Below the pieces are notes generated by a model, which saw only the letters and a program-made list of their open reading frames with translations, did no database searches and was not told the origin of the DNA. Made by a program: the position numbers and the translations under genes. Shown here one piece after another: positions 62,929-64,000 of a stretch of DNA of 64,000 bases (its first letter is position 1; every line of letters starts with the position of its first letter). The stretch spans positions 92,699,221 to 92,763,220 of the forward strand of contig CM039462.1 of the NCBI GenBank assembly GCA_022414725.1, read 5' to 3'. The DNA comes from Microglena sp. YARC. Lineage: Eukaryota > Chlorophyta > Chlorophyceae > Chlamydomonadales > Chlamydomonadaceae.

Positions 62929-63925
62929 TAAAAACACAGACATGCAAACTATGCAAACTATTTTAATTAAAAACACAGACATGCAAACTATGCAAACTAT
63001 TTTAATTAAAAACACAGACATGCAAACTATGCAAACTATTTTAATTAAAAACACAGACATGCAAACTATGCAAACTATTTTAATTAAAAAACACAGACAT
63101 GCAAACTATGCAAACTATTTTAATTAAAAACACAGACATGCAAACTATGCAAACTATTTTAATTAAAAACACAGACATGCAAACTATGCAAACTATTTTA
63201 ATTAAAAACACAGACATGCAAACTATGCAAACTATTTTAATAAAAACACAGACATGCAAACTATGCAAACTATTTTAATTAAAAACACAGACATGCAAAC
63301 TATGCAAACTATTTTAATTAAAAACACAGACATGCAAACTATGCAAACTATTTTAATTAAAAACACAGACATGCAAACTATGCAAACTATTTAATTAAAA
63401 ACACAGACATGCAAACTATGCAAACTATTTTAATTAAAAACACAGACATGCAAACTATGCAAACTATTTTAATTAAAAACACAGACATGCAAACTATGCA
63501 AACTATTTTAATTAAAAACACAGACATGCAAACTATGCAAACTATTTTAATTAAAAACACAGACATGCAAACTATGCAAACTATTTTAATTAAAAACACA
63601 GACATGCAAACTATGCAAACTATTTTTTTAATTAAAAAACACAGACATGCAAACTATGCAAACTATTTTAATTAAAAACACAGACATGCAACTATGCAAA
63701 CTATTTTAATTAAAAACACAGACATGCAAACTATGCAAACTATTTTAATTAAAAACACAGACATGCAAACATGCAAACTATTTTTAATTAAAAACACAGA
63801 CATGCAAACTATGCAAACTATTTTAATTAAAAACACAGACATGCAAACTATGCAAACTATTTTAATTAAAAACACAGACATGCAAACTATGCAAACTATT
63901 TTAATTAAAAACACACAGACATGAC
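62929..63925. repeat. 39-bp AT-rich minisatellite
   Basis: About 25 nearly identical units of ACAGACATGCAAACTATGCA followed by AACTATTTTAATTAAAAAC. Only single-base indels separate units, so the array is young or homogenised. As 39 is a multiple of 3, ORFs with a 13-residue period cross it on both strands. The window ends 75 bp later without a further exon recognised. Confidence 0.95.
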
Positions 63926-64000
63926 ATGACATGCAAACTATGCACTTCCTATGACCCCTTTCTTCAATTCAAATGAAAATGAAAATTTTAAACACGCAGG

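Noticed and set aside
62942..63924. ORFs with a 13-residue period (MQTMQTILIKNTD)
   Set aside because: 39-bp repeat translated in phase; present on both strands, no gene context.

Overview
This is a eukaryotic nuclear window. It has introns with GT-AG junctions, very large low-complexity tracts, tandem arrays of 12-165 bp, and LTR, tyrosine-recombinase (YR), hAT-like, SINE-like and Harbinger-like elements. The host genes are an SLC17/ANTR-type transporter, an AA15-like lytic polysaccharide monooxygenase (LPMO) with a hevein module, and PCNA. Together with a kangaroo/PAT-like YR retrotransposon they suggest a green alga, possibly a prasinophyte such as Cymbomonas. The organism is an inference, not something the sequence proves.

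Layout. 1-16265 (+): the C-terminal ~323 codons of an SLC17-type major facilitator in eight exons (the first is only 14 bp in the window), with introns made largely of tandem arrays. 15.9-17.1 and 21.2-21.3 kb: extra broken copies of its last exon, one of them split by a young 4.1-kb LTR element (17068-21208). 23.1-24.5 kb (-): relic of a YR. 25.5-30.6 kb (+): a complete four-exon LPMO gene with a TATA box. 28.99-29.74 and 31.21-31.71 kb: two hAT-type inverted-repeat elements with 8-bp target duplications. 32048-38920 (-): an almost intact Copia element with a GGATC duplication. 39834-55931: a split-direct-repeat YR retrotransposon (Gag, RT/RNase H on +, YR on -). A Copia-type element (41583-49968, duplication CCCCC) interrupts its gag, and that element in turn holds a younger relative (43613-47976, duplication CAGGT). 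57.6-58.0 kb (+): 5' fragment of a Harbinger-type gene. 60.7-62.5 kb (-): the last two exons of PCNA, the final one present in three tandem copies. 62.9-63.9 kb: a 39-bp minisatellite.

The main theme: in the transporter, and more weakly in PCNA and the LPMO gene, the intronic arrays are built from the neighbouring splice junctions. They hold repeated copies of the last bases of an exon plus its GT donor, or of the AG acceptor plus the first bases of an exon. One intron also holds seven tandem antisense copies of the acceptor and start of the last exon, so the pre-mRNA could pair with itself. The second notable object is the complete SDR-type YR retrotransposon, with an intron in gag and its YR gene in the opposite orientation.
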